This document shows positions 44,870 to 58,183 of a DNA stretch of 64,000 bases, one piece after another (the first letter of the stretch is position 1; every line of letters starts with the position of its first letter). The DNA is from Prinsepia uniflora. Its lineage: Eukaryota; Streptophyta; Magnoliopsida; Rosales; Rosaceae. The notes under the pieces are model-generated. The model was not told the DNA's origin and made no database searches. It was given only the letters and a program-made list of their open reading frames with translations. Location of the stretch: the NCBI GenBank assembly GCA_032719365.1, contig CM064873.1:134001-198000 (forward strand), in the 5' to 3' direction. The translations under genes and the position numbers were made by a program.

Positions 44870-47800
44870 TGACAGGACCCATCCCAATCCCCCCGGGATT
44901 ACCGTGGAATGTGCCCTGCTCCCGTCCAACAAGGGGTGTCGGACAAGGGATAACCAAGAGCCACTGCCCACACGGGCATCCAGAGTGCGCAAGGATCGAT
45001 GGAGGAGGTGTGCAATGTCCCAGTCTCTGCTGCAATCGCATCTGTAATCAACCTGAAGGGCATTAAAACCAAAAGCTGTGAGTGGACAAAAATCAATAAA
45101 TTTACCAAATACATTTATAAGACATTTATGCCCTCCAATAAAAACGTATGCATGCCACCAAAACCAGTAACCAAAACGTTTGCTCAACCGAGCCCTTAGG
45201 GCCTTAGCCCAAAAACCGTTAACCAAAAATCAAGTGTGGGAACTCAGCCCAAAACCGTGGAATACCACCACCATACATATTAAAACCATGTGGGTCACCA
45301 CCCACTACCATAATTGAACATCAATCCATAAATCCAAAACCATTTAGGGTCCCTCACCCGACATACCATTTCACATATCCAACCAATAAGCCTTTTTATT
45401 CATTAATCCATATTTTACCATTACCATCACCAGCATCCCAGATGCTTAGCGTCCCAGACGCTAGACGTCCCTAACGTCATATCTCACGGTTTCATAAGCT
45501 ACGCGTGCTGCCCGGGGTCTCTCCGGGTCCATATATCTGACATCCCTGATGTCTGACGTCCCTGACGTCAATCATAGCAATCCTGCTCCTGAGTCATCAT
45601 ACGGTCCGGCTGCTCCGTATAATGACCCCTCGCAGGCAATGCACCGTGACTTCCCCAGTGTCCCAGACATCTGGAGAAGACCATCATATATCCTTGTATC
45701 CATATGGTATATGGAAAACAGTTTTATTAAATCCTTTTATCACATCATTACCATTGGGCCCTGCCCAAAATTTCCATAAAACCACATAATTCCATTTAGG
45801 GTCCTTGACCCAAAATCACCATTATAAAATATAGGGTCCCTGACCCGAAATCACATTTATTATCCAACTGGGCCTCATGCCCGATTTTATAAACCACTGG
45901 GCCCACGGCCCGATTTGTAAACCAACTGGGCCCGCAGCCCGACTTATAAACCCACTGGGCCCACGGCCCGAATTCGTAAATCAACTGGGCCCCTGGCCCG
46001 ATAACATAACTCAAATGGGTCTCAGCCCGATTTCATACCAACTGGGCCCCTGACCCGATTTCATTAACCAACTGGGCCCCCGGCCCGATATTCAAATGGA
46101 CTCCAAGTCCGAAATTTCCAACATAATTGGGCCTCAAGCCCGAGTTCATATTTCCAATTTCAAAACCATTTTATCATATTATATCCAAGTCATAAATATG
46201 GAAAATCCATGTAAAACCGGAAAACCTCGATTTACGTGCAAGCACGTAAATCGCCTCGAAATACGTGAAACCGTACAATTTACCAACAACCAAATCAACA
46301 TCACACAATCACAACCATACTCCATATAAAACATTTAAGCATGCATAGAATTTATAAAACCAAAGTCCACTCACAGACCGTTTTAACCGTGTGCCTCGAT
46401 ACGCGTGCCACCGGCCCTCCCGGGCCACACCACTATCACCGGGACTCCCAATCCTGTCCAAATCACATTAGAGGGTCACTAACCTCAACATTAACATCCT
46501 ATCAAAGTCCCGTAATTTTCCCGAATTTTTACTTATTTTTAAACTTAATTTAAAACCTTCGAACATCCCGAACAATATCGAGACGGTGTCCGATCGACAC
46601 GAAACCAATTCCAAAATGTCCGTTACATTAAATAGGACAGACGTCATGTTGACCTCACCTCGAGATTCGCGCCCACGCGCCGTCACGCGCCGCCGTGAGT
46701 GGCTGCGCGTGAAACTCACGCGCCTGCTACAGTGTCACCAGCCCAACCCGTTTGTCTGGTAAACGGGTCCAATTCACCCGCGACACAACCCGGTTCCAAT
46801 CCTGTCAATTTGATCCTAATTCCTTCAATTGATCAATCCATTAGCTTCGTTTTAAGTCCAATTATAAGTCTGTAAACTCAATTACACAAATCCTTACCCA
46901 GATTCTCACGATTCGATGATGATCCACGAAGAACACCCGGTCACTGTTCAATCATGGGATTCCTTCAATCTCGATTGATTTCCCTAAATTGGTTCAACCA
47001 GAAGCATCAGTGGACCACGAGGAACAATTCCCCCACATCAATTTCGTCGTTTGATCAGTAAATGATCACGACTCAAGTATGAACACCGTCCACTGTGCAA
47101 CCACGGAGTTTCATCGATCTCAGCCGGTTTCCTTCAATTGATGATCCCAGAAGCATCGTGGGATCATGATAGGCAGTTTCCCCACCTCAATTTCATCCAA
47201 CGAAGCCTCCAATTCCACGACTCAGCTTCGAAATTCCTCCTCTGTCACCAAGCTCGTTCAGAGTCAAAACGGCACCAATTCCCTTCGTTCTTTCGACGTT
47301 TCTGATCGTGGCATTCCCAGAAGGCTGAATGTAACCTCCAATTCGATCCTCACGACCTTAGGATTTGATTTCGAATTTTCCCTCCCATAATCTAATTTTC
47401 GAATTTTCTGTCTCACCACCCACACTCAGTCCCAGTGTTTCCCGAAATGAATCCAGTCTCCCTAGCCTCTCAATTCCCTCAATTCTGCCGTGAGAAGGCA
47501 GCCAAATTCTCCAGCCCTCACACTCTCTGTTTTGAAATCGTCCACGGGTAAGAAAAACAAAGAATAAGGAAATGGGGGAAAAAGATGGAGAAGGAATGAT
47601 GGTGTAGGAATGATTGTGTTTGGAGGGAAACAAGGATCAGAATTCAGGGGATGGGTGACACTTGTCACTCATCCTGATGTGCATAGTCAACGGTCACTAT
47701 TCACTATTAATTATTATTTTAATCCCGGCCTCGGTTCGTTAGTTCGTTTCCTTGACCATAACGTCGTCGTCGGGTCACCGATTTCGGCATGCCGCCTGTC

Positions 47801-48181
47801 GTTGGATTCGTATCGACGATACCTACGTAACGGTCCTTGGCCTTCGTCCATCGGACCTCCCGATCAAAAAGTCAACATTTGGCCCCTAACAAGCCAAATT
47901 ACCAAAATACCCCTCAACTTCCGAACACCATAACTTTCTCTACGAATGTCGGAATCGAACGTGCCACCTGTCTATGAACTCGTGACGTCCCGAACTACGT
48001 CACGGTCATCGATCAAAGTCCATTTGACCGCCCGAACAAAAAGTCAACATTTTGCCCACGACCAGGGGTAAAACGGTCATTTTGCACAATTTATCCGATT
48101 CCGCCCTACTAACCACCGTTCAACCTCACTAATCAAGATTAGTCACTAAACTAATCCCGGAATTCGGGACGGGTCGTTACA
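44870..48181 (-). mobile_element. Solo gypsy LTR, TSD CTGAG
   Basis: On the plus strand it begins TGACAGGACCCATCCC and ends GGGACGGGTCGTTACA, 3312 bases. CTGAG lies at 44865-44869 and 48182-48186. It contains a GGGCC-type minisatellite (about 45795-46145), the palindrome at 47650-47673, and the intron-like block 45053-46374. Confidence 0.93.
45795..46145. repeat. GGGCCC/GGCCCGA minisatellite in LTR 44870-48181
   Basis: About ten units of 30-35 bases following the pattern AACTGGGCCC, two or three variable bases, GGCCCGATTT, then an A/T-rich spacer. The corresponding array in the LTR 44032 lies at about 49240-49620 in the opposite orientation. Confidence 0.85.
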
Positions 48182-49239
48182 CTGAGGGTCCAAATTGAGC
48201 TCAATTCGAGCTTTCTGAGATCACTACGATCAGAATCGTCGAAAGAACGAAGGGAATTGGCCACCAATTGGCTCTGAACGGACCTGGTAGCAGAGAGTTT
48301 GAGTCGAGGTTGAGTCGTGATCGTGGGATGATCAAACGATGTAATTGATGAAAGGAAACTGTTTCTCATGGTCCAGTGATACTTCTGGGTGCATCAATTG
48401 GAAGAAACCAGCATCCATTGAGGAATTTCGATGAATGAACAGTGACAGGTGTTCTTCATTGTTCATCGTGGAATCGATGGATTTTAGGTAAGGTTTTGTG
48501 TAATCAACGTTACAGACCTTTAATTGGACTTGAAACGAAGCTAAATGAATGTTCAATTGAATGAATTGGTGTCGAATTGACAGAGAACTGTTCGGGTCTG
48601 TTCGAGGGTTACAGGACCCGTTTACCAGAGAAACGGGTGAGGACGATGACACTGTAGCAGGCACGTGGGTTTCACGCGCAGCCACTCACGGCGGCGCGTG
48701 ACAGTGCGTGGGTACGAATCTCGAGGTGAGGTCAACATGACTTCTGTCCTATTCGATGTAACGAACATTTTGGGATTGGTTTCGTGTCGATCGGACACCG
48801 TCTCGATATTGTTCGGGACGTCCGAAGGTTTTAAATCAAGTTTAAAAATAGTTAAAAATTCGGGAAAATTACGGGACTTTAATAGGATGTTAATGAGGAG
48901 GTTAGTGACCCTCTAATGTGATTTGGACAGGATTGGGAGTCCCGGTGATAGTGGTGTGGCCAGGGAAGGCCTATGGCACGCGTATCGAGGCGCATCGTTA
49001 AACAGTCTGTGAGTGGACTTTGGTTTTATAAATTCTATGCATGCTTAACTGTTTTATATGGATTATGATTGTGATGGTATGTTGTTGATTTGGATGTTGG
49101 TAAATTATATGGTTTCACGTATTTCGAGGCGATTTACGTACTTGCACGTAAATCGAGGTTTTTCCGGTTTTGCATGGATTTTCCATGTTTATGGTCTTGG
49201 ATAAGATTTGAGGAAATGATTTTAAAAATTGGAAAGATA

Positions 49240-49620
49240 AACTCGAGCTTAGGCCCACTTGTTTGGAAATCTCGGACTTGGAGTCCAATTGAGTACGTAA
49301 TCGGGCCAGGGGCCCAATTGCTTTATGAAATCGGGTCAGGGGCCCAGTTGTTACGAAATCGGGTTGAGACCCATTTGAGTGATATTATCGGGTCAGGGGC
49401 CCAGTTGATTTACGAATTAGGGTTGTGGGCCTAGTTGGTTTACAAAGTCTGGCCGTGGGCCTAGTGATTCATAAAATCGGCATGAGGCCCAGTTGGGTTA
49501 CGAATGTGATTTCGGGTCTGGGACCCTATGTTTACTAAATGTGATTTCGGGTCTGGGACCCTATGTTTAATAAATGTGATTTCGGGTCAGGGACCCTAAA
49601 TGGAATTGGAGATTTCGGGC
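49240..49620. repeat. GGGCC-type minisatellite in LTR 44032
   Basis: Diverged units of the pattern AAATCGGGTCAGGGGCCCAGTTG, with GAAATGTGATTTCGGGTC-like units at the right end. It is the counterpart of 45795-46145. Confidence 0.8.
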
Positions 49621-50415
49621 AGGGCCCATTGCAATGTTGTGAAATGATTTAATAAAACTGTTTTCCATATACCATCTTGATACGAGGATATATGATGGTC
49701 TCCTCCAGATGTCTGGGACACTGGGGAAGTCACGGTGCATTGCCTGCGAGGGGTCATCGTACGGAGTTACCGGACCGTATAGTGACTCAGGAGCAGGATT
49801 GCTATGATTGACGTCTGGGACGTCAGACATCTGGGATGTCAGAGATATAGACCCGGAGAGACCCCGGGTAGCACGCGTCGCTTATTATACCGTGAGATAT
49901 GACGTGTAACACCCCGAAAATTCGAGGATTATAATAATGTAATTTAATGTATGAATTGACGTTTTTACCCCTGTGAATGGTATTGCCAAATTGTTGACTT
50001 TTTGATTTGAGGGTCAAATGGACTTTGACCAATGACCGTGACGTAGTTTGGGACGTCACGAGTCCATATACAGGTGGCACGTCCAATTCGGATGATCAGG
50101 GCAAAAGTTATGACTATCGGAAGTTCAGGGGCATTATCGTAATTTGGACGATAGGGGCGAAAATGTTGACTTTTCGTTTGGCAACTAATTTTCACACGAC
50201 TCAAGGACCGTTAGGTAGGTCTCGATGCCCTGAATCCGTTGACAGGCGGCAAGCCGAAATCGGACTTCGTATGGCTGAGTTACGGGTCTAGAAAGTAAAG
50301 GGCATTTTGGTAATTATTGAACTAGGGGCATTTTGATCATTTCACCCCTGGTCACTGTAGCAACCGCGGGGGAACAATTGCTGCACCACCGTGTGCGGTG
50401 GTTCTGAGTCCCAAT

Positions 50416-53400
50416 TGTCAGGACCCACCCCGGTTTCACCCCGAAACCCGAGGTAAATCCCGCTCCCGTCTGACTCCCCGACACAACACCCAAGTAAAAC
50501 TCACTCAAACCCAGACAGACGCAGGAGTAATTATAAAATATTCCAACCTTATCGTTTACAGAGCATAGCACTAAATTACAAGGAAAATAAAAACTGATAA
50601 AGTACACGCACACAGAAGCCTTTAAACTCTTCTAGGATCCCTCACGTCACTTCTATGCCTCGGACACTGCCTCGACGTCAAGACCCTGCGCTAGCTCCAC
50701 AACCTGGAGGGCAATTTAAAACAAAAATGTGAGTGGACCAGAAAATACAAAAGTTCAAAACCACTTTATATGAAAACCGAGTTTAACCCTCCGTTTTGAA
50801 ACCACATGCATAACCAACAGTTATGAACACAGTTATAAAATAATCATTATAAAACATCATAAGAAACAGAAACACTATAAAATATCATAAGAAACCATAG
50901 CATGAGTATCAGAAACCGTATCAAATCCTCATTTCCCGATCGAACCTGCTGGACCTCTCCGAGTCTTTAAACTCCCGAGTCTTTAAACTCAATCCAGGCC
51001 TTAATCATATCCGAGTCTTTAAACTCCCGAGTCTTTAAACTCAAGGCCTACGGGGGAAATCAATATATATCCGAGTCTTTAAACTCCCGAGTCTTTAAAC
51101 TCAATCCGGGTCTTTAAACCCAATCCGGCCGGTCCCCCGTCACATATATCCGGGTCTTTAAACCCAATAACCAGATCCAGCAAATCCAATCCCAAAACTA
51201 TTTTAAAACCATTTTCCAAATCCTCATCCAAACCCGAATCCGAAATCACTGGTCCGAAGCCCTTCCGGCGTTCAGAACCGTCATTCCGAACCCAAATCCG
51301 GAAAAATATCCATTTCCATACCAAAACCACATGTAATCACAAATCATATTTCATAACCCATTTATCATTATCAGAAAACCTTTATAGGTGAAAATCCCCA
51401 AATGTGGCATCAAAATCCGAAAACCAGCATTTTCTCGAAAAACGTGTAAAATCCCGAAAACGTCTCGAAAAACGTGCAAACATCTCAATCACGTACAATC
51501 ACGTAAAACCATCATAACATGTGCAATAAACATAGTGTCTTAAGTAAAACCATCAAAAACGTATATAAAACAGTTATGCATGATCGAGTATAAGGAAAGG
51601 GTCCACTCACAGTACTGAGCCCTACTCGCGTCCCGAACGTCCAGCCCGTTCCTCGGCTTCCTCGGGAAATCCCGATCCTGTCAAACACCGTCAAATTATG
51701 TCACTAATACGTCTACGACACAACTACCTAATTTTCCTTAAAATTCCCCGAACCAAAGACTTAAAACCCGGGACCCTAAACATTCACCCTCGCGGAACTA
51801 CACTCAAACAACTTCCGATTGACTCGAAACCAACTCCATTGAACTCACCACAACTCCTAGACCAAAAGTCCTGTTGATCGCTTCTCCATACGCCGCCGCA
51901 CGCGCCCCCACGCGCCGCCCAAAGTGGTTGCGCGTGGCACTCACGCGCCAGCTACAGTGCACCGTCAACCTTGAGCAGACCCGGTTCGCACCAGTGGTCT
52001 GGACCCTGAACCGGCGAGAGCGGTTCTCCTCATTCCGTCCACCAAAACGACTCCTCTCTTCACCAACAGCATCGTCCAGACCAGCCCTATTGGTTCCCCA
52101 GCTCCGTTCACTTCGACACTGTCCCTAGCCCGTCGACTAAAGCTCGAACCAAACGACCCAAAAACCCCTATTTTCCTTCCCGGCCACCCACGACTTCCCC
52201 CTTCACGGAGGCTACACCAACCTCTTCCTAGGACTCTACCAAACCTCAACCAACCTTCCTGGACTGTCGACTCAGCCCCAAGCTCGACGACTCGCCGTTT
52301 GAAACCCACGGCCAAAACAGAGGACACAGACACCTCCGTCGTGCCTGCCGCCACCGTGCACCACCCATCACGGCAGCACAACCAAACTACTCCTAGGACT
52401 CAACTAAAACCCTTAGACCACTCTAGACTCATCGATTCAACCTCCCAAACCACGACTTCCACGTTGAAACTCAACGGGAAAACAGAGTATCGACATGGGA
52501 ATGAGAGAATTACCTGCCTCCAGTCGCCGTCGTGAGCTCCGCTGGTAGTGGTTGACTCCTCGCAACCCACACGACACCACCACGGTCTCAGTTGCCCCGT
52601 ACACGGCCGCCACCGCCACGATTCTCACAAATTCCTTGGTTTCCTTCCTGTTTCCCCCCTGATTTTCCCGCAGCTCTCGACACCCTCACACACAGCAACC
52701 ACACCGTCAACCTCTCTCACTGCTTCCCTCTCACTCTCCGATCACTCTCACACACTCACAATTCATCAGCACACACCACCACCCTCAATTTCCTTCACGA
52801 TCTCCCTCTGTTTTCTGAACCAGCACCACACACAAACACGGGTGCACCCCAATTATTTGGGCCGTGCACACACTCGAACTCACCAGAAGCCACTCCACCT
52901 TTAGCACGTGTCACCAATCCTCCTCACTCTCTCACCAAATGGCTCCATCCCAGCCGTCCCTTTCCTTCTTTCTGCACAAATCCCAATGTGCAGAAAGACC
53001 AAATTACCCTTCTTTTTAACTTATTTTTACGATTTAACCAAAACTTCCTAGACCCGTAACTCTCGCCTCGTAAGTCCGATGAAGACGTGCCGCCTGTCAT
53101 CGAACTCAGGACGACGGAATCTATCTAACCATCCTAGGTCAACCTACCAAAACTCGATTATTCAAAAAGTCAACTTTTCCCCCTAATTTACCCAAATTAC
53201 GGTTATGCCCTCAACCTTCCGAACATCACAACTTCCTCCTCGGATGTCGGAATCAGGCGTGCCACTTGCCTATGGATTCGTGACGTCCTAAACTACGTCC
53301 TGGTCACTGGTCAACCCCCATTTGACCACCCGAACTAAAAGTCAACTATTTGCCCGAACCAGGGGCAAAATCGTCATTCTACGCTCATGGACCCATCGGG

Positions 53401-53479
53401 ACCACCTACCCACTGCTTAACCTCAATAATCACACCTTAATCACTATCTTAATCCCGGCTCTCGGGACGGGTTGTTACA
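50416..53479 (-). mobile_element. Solo gypsy LTR, TSD CCAAT
   Basis: On the plus strand it begins TGTCAGGACCCACCCC and ends TCTCGGGACGGGTTGTTACA, 3064 bases. CCAAT lies at 50411-50415 and 53480-53484. The open frames in it (such as around 52592-53059) are low-complexity Pro/Ser/Thr/His runs without homology that I recognise. Confidence 0.93.
50961..51170. repeat. GAGTCTTTAAACTC minisatellite in LTR 50416-53479
   Basis: Three double units (50961-50990, 51013-51042, 51073-51102), each GAGTCTTTAAACTC-CC-GAGTCTTTAAACTC, followed by variants with CGGGTCTTTAAACCC. Each 14-mer is close to palindromic around TTTAAA. Confidence 0.9.
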
Positions 53480-54200
53480 CCAATTGTTTAATCAGTGTGT
53501 GAGTTGGAAAGCTGAGATTGTTTAAAGCCCTATAGACATCAGAACGTGGCTGATCATGGACACCATTTGTTAATTCAAGATTCGAACTTTTGCGGGAAAC
53601 ATTTCTCAGTGGACAGTGAGGCTTCCACGAGCTGTTGGCTGGTAAGGATTGTTTAAACTGAATGGGATTTAAGTGTGCTTCACTCTGCTGCAGTGAGGAC
53701 TGAGAATTGGAGAGGAAACCAGAGAAAACCATTTCTGCAAAATTGGAGGGAAAATCGGGTTTTGATTTCTGGTGATTGTTGGACCAAACCAAGGCCTGGT
53801 TTAGTCTTCTGGGAGTATTTGGAACTCAACCACATCGAAATCGAGGGGAACCAACCACGGTTGAGCTGGGACGGAGGCTGCCGTTTTCAGAGAAATTGCA
53901 GAGCTTGGGACGACAACCTCCAGGTACTTTCAGGCACAATTGATCATTCATTTTAGTTCGTTTTGATCCTATTATGCTTCATGTGAAGTTAATTGGAGAA
54001 TGGGTTTGAAACCAGGGAGTTCTGGTGATTGACCCGTTTGGTTGATCACGGGTCGAGGGTCCATTTAAGGGACCAGTGAGGTTGATTTTTGACTCAGAAC
54101 CTAAATTGGATAGTTAATGAGCATGTTAGGATCAAATACGAGTGAAATCGAGTGGAAATTGAGGGTCAATTAACTGGGTCAAGCCGCGGGTGGCAAGCCC

Positions 54201-54358
54201 GTATTACAGACAAACGGGTGAAGGTGGTGACACTGTAGCTACAGTGTCAGGCGCGTGACTTTCACGCGCAGCCACTTTGGTATTACAGATAAACGGGTGA
54301 AGGTGGTGACACTGTAGCTACAGTGTCAGGCGCGTGACTTTCAAGCGCAGCCACTTTG
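54201..54358. repeat. 79-bp tandem duplication with a 20-bp palindrome
   Basis: Units 54201-54279 and 54280-54358 differ at only a few bases (CAGACAA against CAGATAA; TTCACGCGC against TTCAAGCGC). Each contains the perfect palindrome GACACTGTAGCTACAGTGTC. They lie in LTR 49905-55692. Confidence 0.9.
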
Positions 54359-55717
54359 GGCGGCGCGTGAGGGCACTTTGAGCCTCATCTCTGATCACGA
54401 TCAACATGACTTTTATCCCTCTCATCATTCTGAACATTTTTGGTGATTTAACCAGGTTGATCTGAGATAGTTTTGATGGGTCAGTTTAGGGCCGATTGTC
54501 TCGGGAAACGTGTTGGATGGGTTCCCCGAGCCGGTTTCTGTTTCGTACTTTTTGGTCAAATGTTTAAGACTTGTAGTGACCCTTACGTGTGATTTGGTCA
54601 AATGTACGATAATCCCGGTACAGGTCCGTACGCGCAGATTCACCGCGGGATCGTACTGTGAGTGGGCCCGATTTCATTAAACCCTTGCATGCTTAAATGT
54701 TTTCTGATTTACTTATATTCACATGCTGGAATCATGAAACGGTTTTGATGATATTGAAATTATGGTTATGGCACGTTTCACGGTATTTGGGTTTGAGACC
54801 CGTTTGATGAAACTTAAAGATTGGTTTGGATTTTATCTACGTATATATGTTTTGCATGTGGATATCAATAAAATGTATTTCGTACTGCACTGTATAGATC
54901 CATTCTTGTGATACCGTCTCCTCCGGATGTGGTACCCCGTAGTGGTCATGGCGCATTGCCTGCGAGGGGTCATTTTACGGAGGAACCGGACCGTAAAATG
55001 ACTCAGGAGCAGGATTGCTATAATTGGACGTCAGGGACGTCGAGCGTTTAGGACGTTAGGCATTTGAGATGTCGTACCCGGACAGGGTTCGGGGATTGGA
55101 TTCGGGATTGAGACCCCGAGTGGCACGCGTAGCCTTGGGACTGTGACCTTATTGGACGTCAGGGACGTCAGACATCGGGGATGTCAGGATTGGAGTGTAT
55201 AGTGCAGTGGTTAAAAATTATGTTTATGGTTTTATTACATGCCTTATGATTCATATTATATGATTTATGGTTTTAAATTCTGATGCATGCATGTTTGGAA
55301 AACGGAGGGGTAAATTATATGTTTTACTTATTAAACTGTTTTTATAAACTTGAGTTTCGGCCCACTCACCCTTAATGTTTTGGTAACCCCTCCAGGCTGT
55401 GCTACTGAGGTAGAGGAGGATCCTGAGGCGGAGGCATAGATCTACTTCTGCGTATCTGAACCCCTGTTGGGTGGTTTGACCCGCAGGATTATTTTAGAGT
55501 CGTGCTCGCAATTTGTAATTTGGTTTTCATCACTTGTCTGACATCTGTTAAACTTGGATTTGATGTATAACTTTATTTGGTTATTTATTAATTTGAACAT
55601 TTGAGGTTAAAATTGGTATGTTATTTTGGGTGTCAGACGGGAGCAGGGCACGTCCCCTTGTGGTCCCCGTGGGATCGGGGCGGGTGCTGTCATGACGTCT
55701 GGGACGTCAAGCGTCTG

Positions 55718-58183
55718 TGTAACAACCCGTCCCGAGAACCGGGATTAGTAGAGTGATTAAGGTGTGATTAGTGAGGTGAATCAGTGGTTAGGTGGTCCCG
55801 ATGGGTCCATGAGCGTAGAATGACGATTTTGCCCCTAGTTTGGGCAAAACGTTGACTTTTAGTTCGGGTGGTCCAATGGACTTTGACCGGTGATCAGGAC
55901 GTAGTGTAGGACGTCACGAATCCATAGGCAGGTGGTACGCCCGATTCCGACATCCGAGGAGGAAGTTGTGATGTTCGGAAGGTGAAGGGTATAACCGTAA
56001 TTTTGGGTAAGAAGGGGGAAAAGTTGACTTTTCGTACGGACGAGTTTTAGTAGGTTGACCTAGGGTGGTTAGGTAGCTTTCGTTGTCCTGAGTTCGATGA
56101 CAGGCGGCACGTATTCATCGGACTTACGAGGCGAGAGATACGGGTCTAGGAAGTTGTGGCAAAACCGTAAAAATGAGTTAAATTGGAGGGTATTTTGGTC
56201 TTTGTGGCACATTGGGATTTGTGCAGAAAGAGAAGGAATGGAAGGCTGAGATTGAACCAGGTGGGAAAGGATTGGAGTGGATGGTGACACATGGCAATTG
56301 TGTAGAGGATTCTGGGAGAATCCTATACGTGCACGGTCCAATTATTTGGGGTGCACTCGTGCAACACCCGTGTTTGTTCTTCGACACACAGAGAAACAGA
56401 GGGTGAGAGATTGAGAGAAATTGATCGATTCTGTGCCAAGGGGAGTGAAGAGTGAATTGTGAGAGTGACAGGGAGGTAAGAGTAAGCTGGTGATCGGGTT
56501 TTGGTGGAGGAATCGTGCACGGCGGCACGGTGGTGGTGCGGCAAAATTTTAGGGAAACAGGGAGACCGTGAGAGTCTGGTGGTGGCTATGCCGTGAGGTG
56601 GCTCAAACCAAGGCAGTAGGAGGCTGAGGAGGCTGCAGGGGGTCCAACGAACACCGTGGCACGCGGCGGTGCGCACGGCGGAGACGCAATCGAAGGTGAG
56701 ATCTTTTACTCTGTTTTTCCCGTGATTTTCAATTTGAAAGTCGTGAGGATGGGCTTAGAGTCGAGAGGAATGGAGGTCAGGGTGAGGTTCAGGAGGGTCC
56801 TAGGTGTCGACTAGGATGGTCGCCGTGACGGGGGTGTACACGGCGAAGGTTAGCACGACGGCAGGCACTCTGGTGCTCTGTTTCGGCCGTGGAATTCAAA
56901 CGGTGAGTCGTCGAGATTGGGGCTGAGTCGAAGGTCTAGGAGGGTTGTTTTAGGATCAGTGAGGCCCTAGGATGTGTCTGGTGTTGCCACTGTGACGGGG
57001 AGTGGTCGGAATGGCTAAATCGTGAAACAGGGACTATCGGGCCGTCTGGTTCGAGCTTCAGTCGACGATGATGGGGCCATGTCGAGGTTAGAGGAGTAGG
57101 GGGATGGATTCCTTGAGACTGGACGAAGCTATAGGAAAAGAGAGGAGATGAAATGGTGGCCAGACGGTGGAGCTTGCTTCTCGCCGGTCCAGGTTGCAGC
57201 GCCGGTTCAACACAGTGAGTCGAGGTTGATGACGGTGCACTGTAGCAGCGCGTGAGGGCCACGCGCAGCCATTTTGGGCGGCGCGTGGGGGTGCGTGCGG
57301 CGGCGGTTGGGAAAACAATCAACATAGTTTTTGATCTAGGAGGTATGGTGAGTCCCTTGGAAGTGGTTTCGGGTCAATCGGGAGTCATTTGAGTTTAGTT
57401 CCGCGAGGGTGAAGGTTTAGGGTCTCGGGTTTTTACGATTTCGTTTCGAGGATTTTTGAGGGGAATTAGGTGAACTTTCATAGAGGTGTTAGTAACGTAT
57501 TTTGACGGTGATTGACAGGATCGGGATTGCCCGAGGAAGCCGAGGAACGTGCAGGACGTTCAGGACGCGAGTAGGGCTCAGTACTGTGAGTGGACCCCTT
57601 CTCTAAACTCGAGCGTGCATAACTGTTTTCTATACTTGTTTTATGGTTTTAATTATGATTTTATGTTTATCGGATATGCTTTGTTGATTTTACATAATTG
57701 TACGTTTTTCGAGGAAATCGGGTTTTAGCACGTTTTACGAGAAATGGTTGGTTTCTAAAATTGATACTATGGTTTTGGGGATTTCAAATGATAAGAGGTT
57801 TCCAATGATTATAAAAGGATTTCGGAACATGATTTCGGTAATAAAGGTTTTTGGTTTTAGAAACGGATTTCGAAAAAAGGGTTGGTTCCCACGTTGAAAA
57901 GTGGAATTCCGGATTTGGGTTCGGAATGACGGTTCGGGATGCTGGAAGGGCATCAGACCGGTGATTTCGGATTCGGGTTTGGATGAGAATTCGGAAATGG
58001 TTTTCAAATGGTTTTGGATTGGATTTGCTGGATCTGGTTATTGGGTTTAAAGACCCGGATGTTGATTGACGGGGGACGGGCCCGGATTGAGTTTAAAGAC
58101 TCGGGAGTTTAAAGACTCGGATATATTGATTTTCCCCCATAGGCATGTTGAGTTTAAAGACTCGGGAGTTTAAAGACTCGGAT
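55718..58183 (+). mobile_element. Gypsy LTR segment, level 5 of the nest
   Basis: It starts TGTAACAACCCGTCCCGAG inside the level-4 LTR, 20 bases after the end of the preceding insertion. It has CAGTACTGTGAGTGGAC near 57580 and the GAGTTTAAAGACTC array at 58041-58183. It is cut at 58184 within that array. The expected left target copy is GTCTG (55713-55717). Confidence 0.8.

Larger units (their letters stand above)
49905..55692 (+). mobile_element. Solo gypsy LTR, TSD TGACG, itself split by another solo LTR
   Basis: It starts TGTAACACCCCGAAAATTCG and ends GGGGCGGGTGCTGTCA. TGACG is duplicated at 49900-49904 and 55693-55697. Removing the nested LTR 50416-53479 and its duplication leaves about 2.7 kb. 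The start sequence defines a distinct subfamily shared with 58184. Confidence 0.92.
44032..55717 (+). mobile_element. Gypsy LTR, level 4 (segments 44032-44869, 48187-49904, 55698-55717)
   Basis: It starts TGTAACGACCCGTCCCG, the same subfamily as 994-9168. It is interrupted by the solo LTR 44870-48181 (TSD CTGAG), by the LTR 49905-55692 (TSD TGACG), and 20 bases after resuming by the LTR at 55718. Continuity across the breaks is confirmed by comparison with the related LTR 44870-48181, whose minus strand reads ATATGACGTTAGGGACGTC where this copy reads ATATGACG/TCTGGGACGTC across the removed insertion. Its right end lies beyond the window. Confidence 0.8.

Noticed and set aside
50961..51170. 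Regularly spaced short repeats resembling a CRISPR array
   Set aside because: Plant nuclear LTR sequence; units vary, spacers are repetitive, and the same array recurs in sibling LTRs.
52299..53059. Several overlapping Pro/Ser/Thr/His-rich frames in the LTR cluster
   Set aside because: They lie within a solo LTR with intact ends and target duplication, have low complexity and no recognisable domain.
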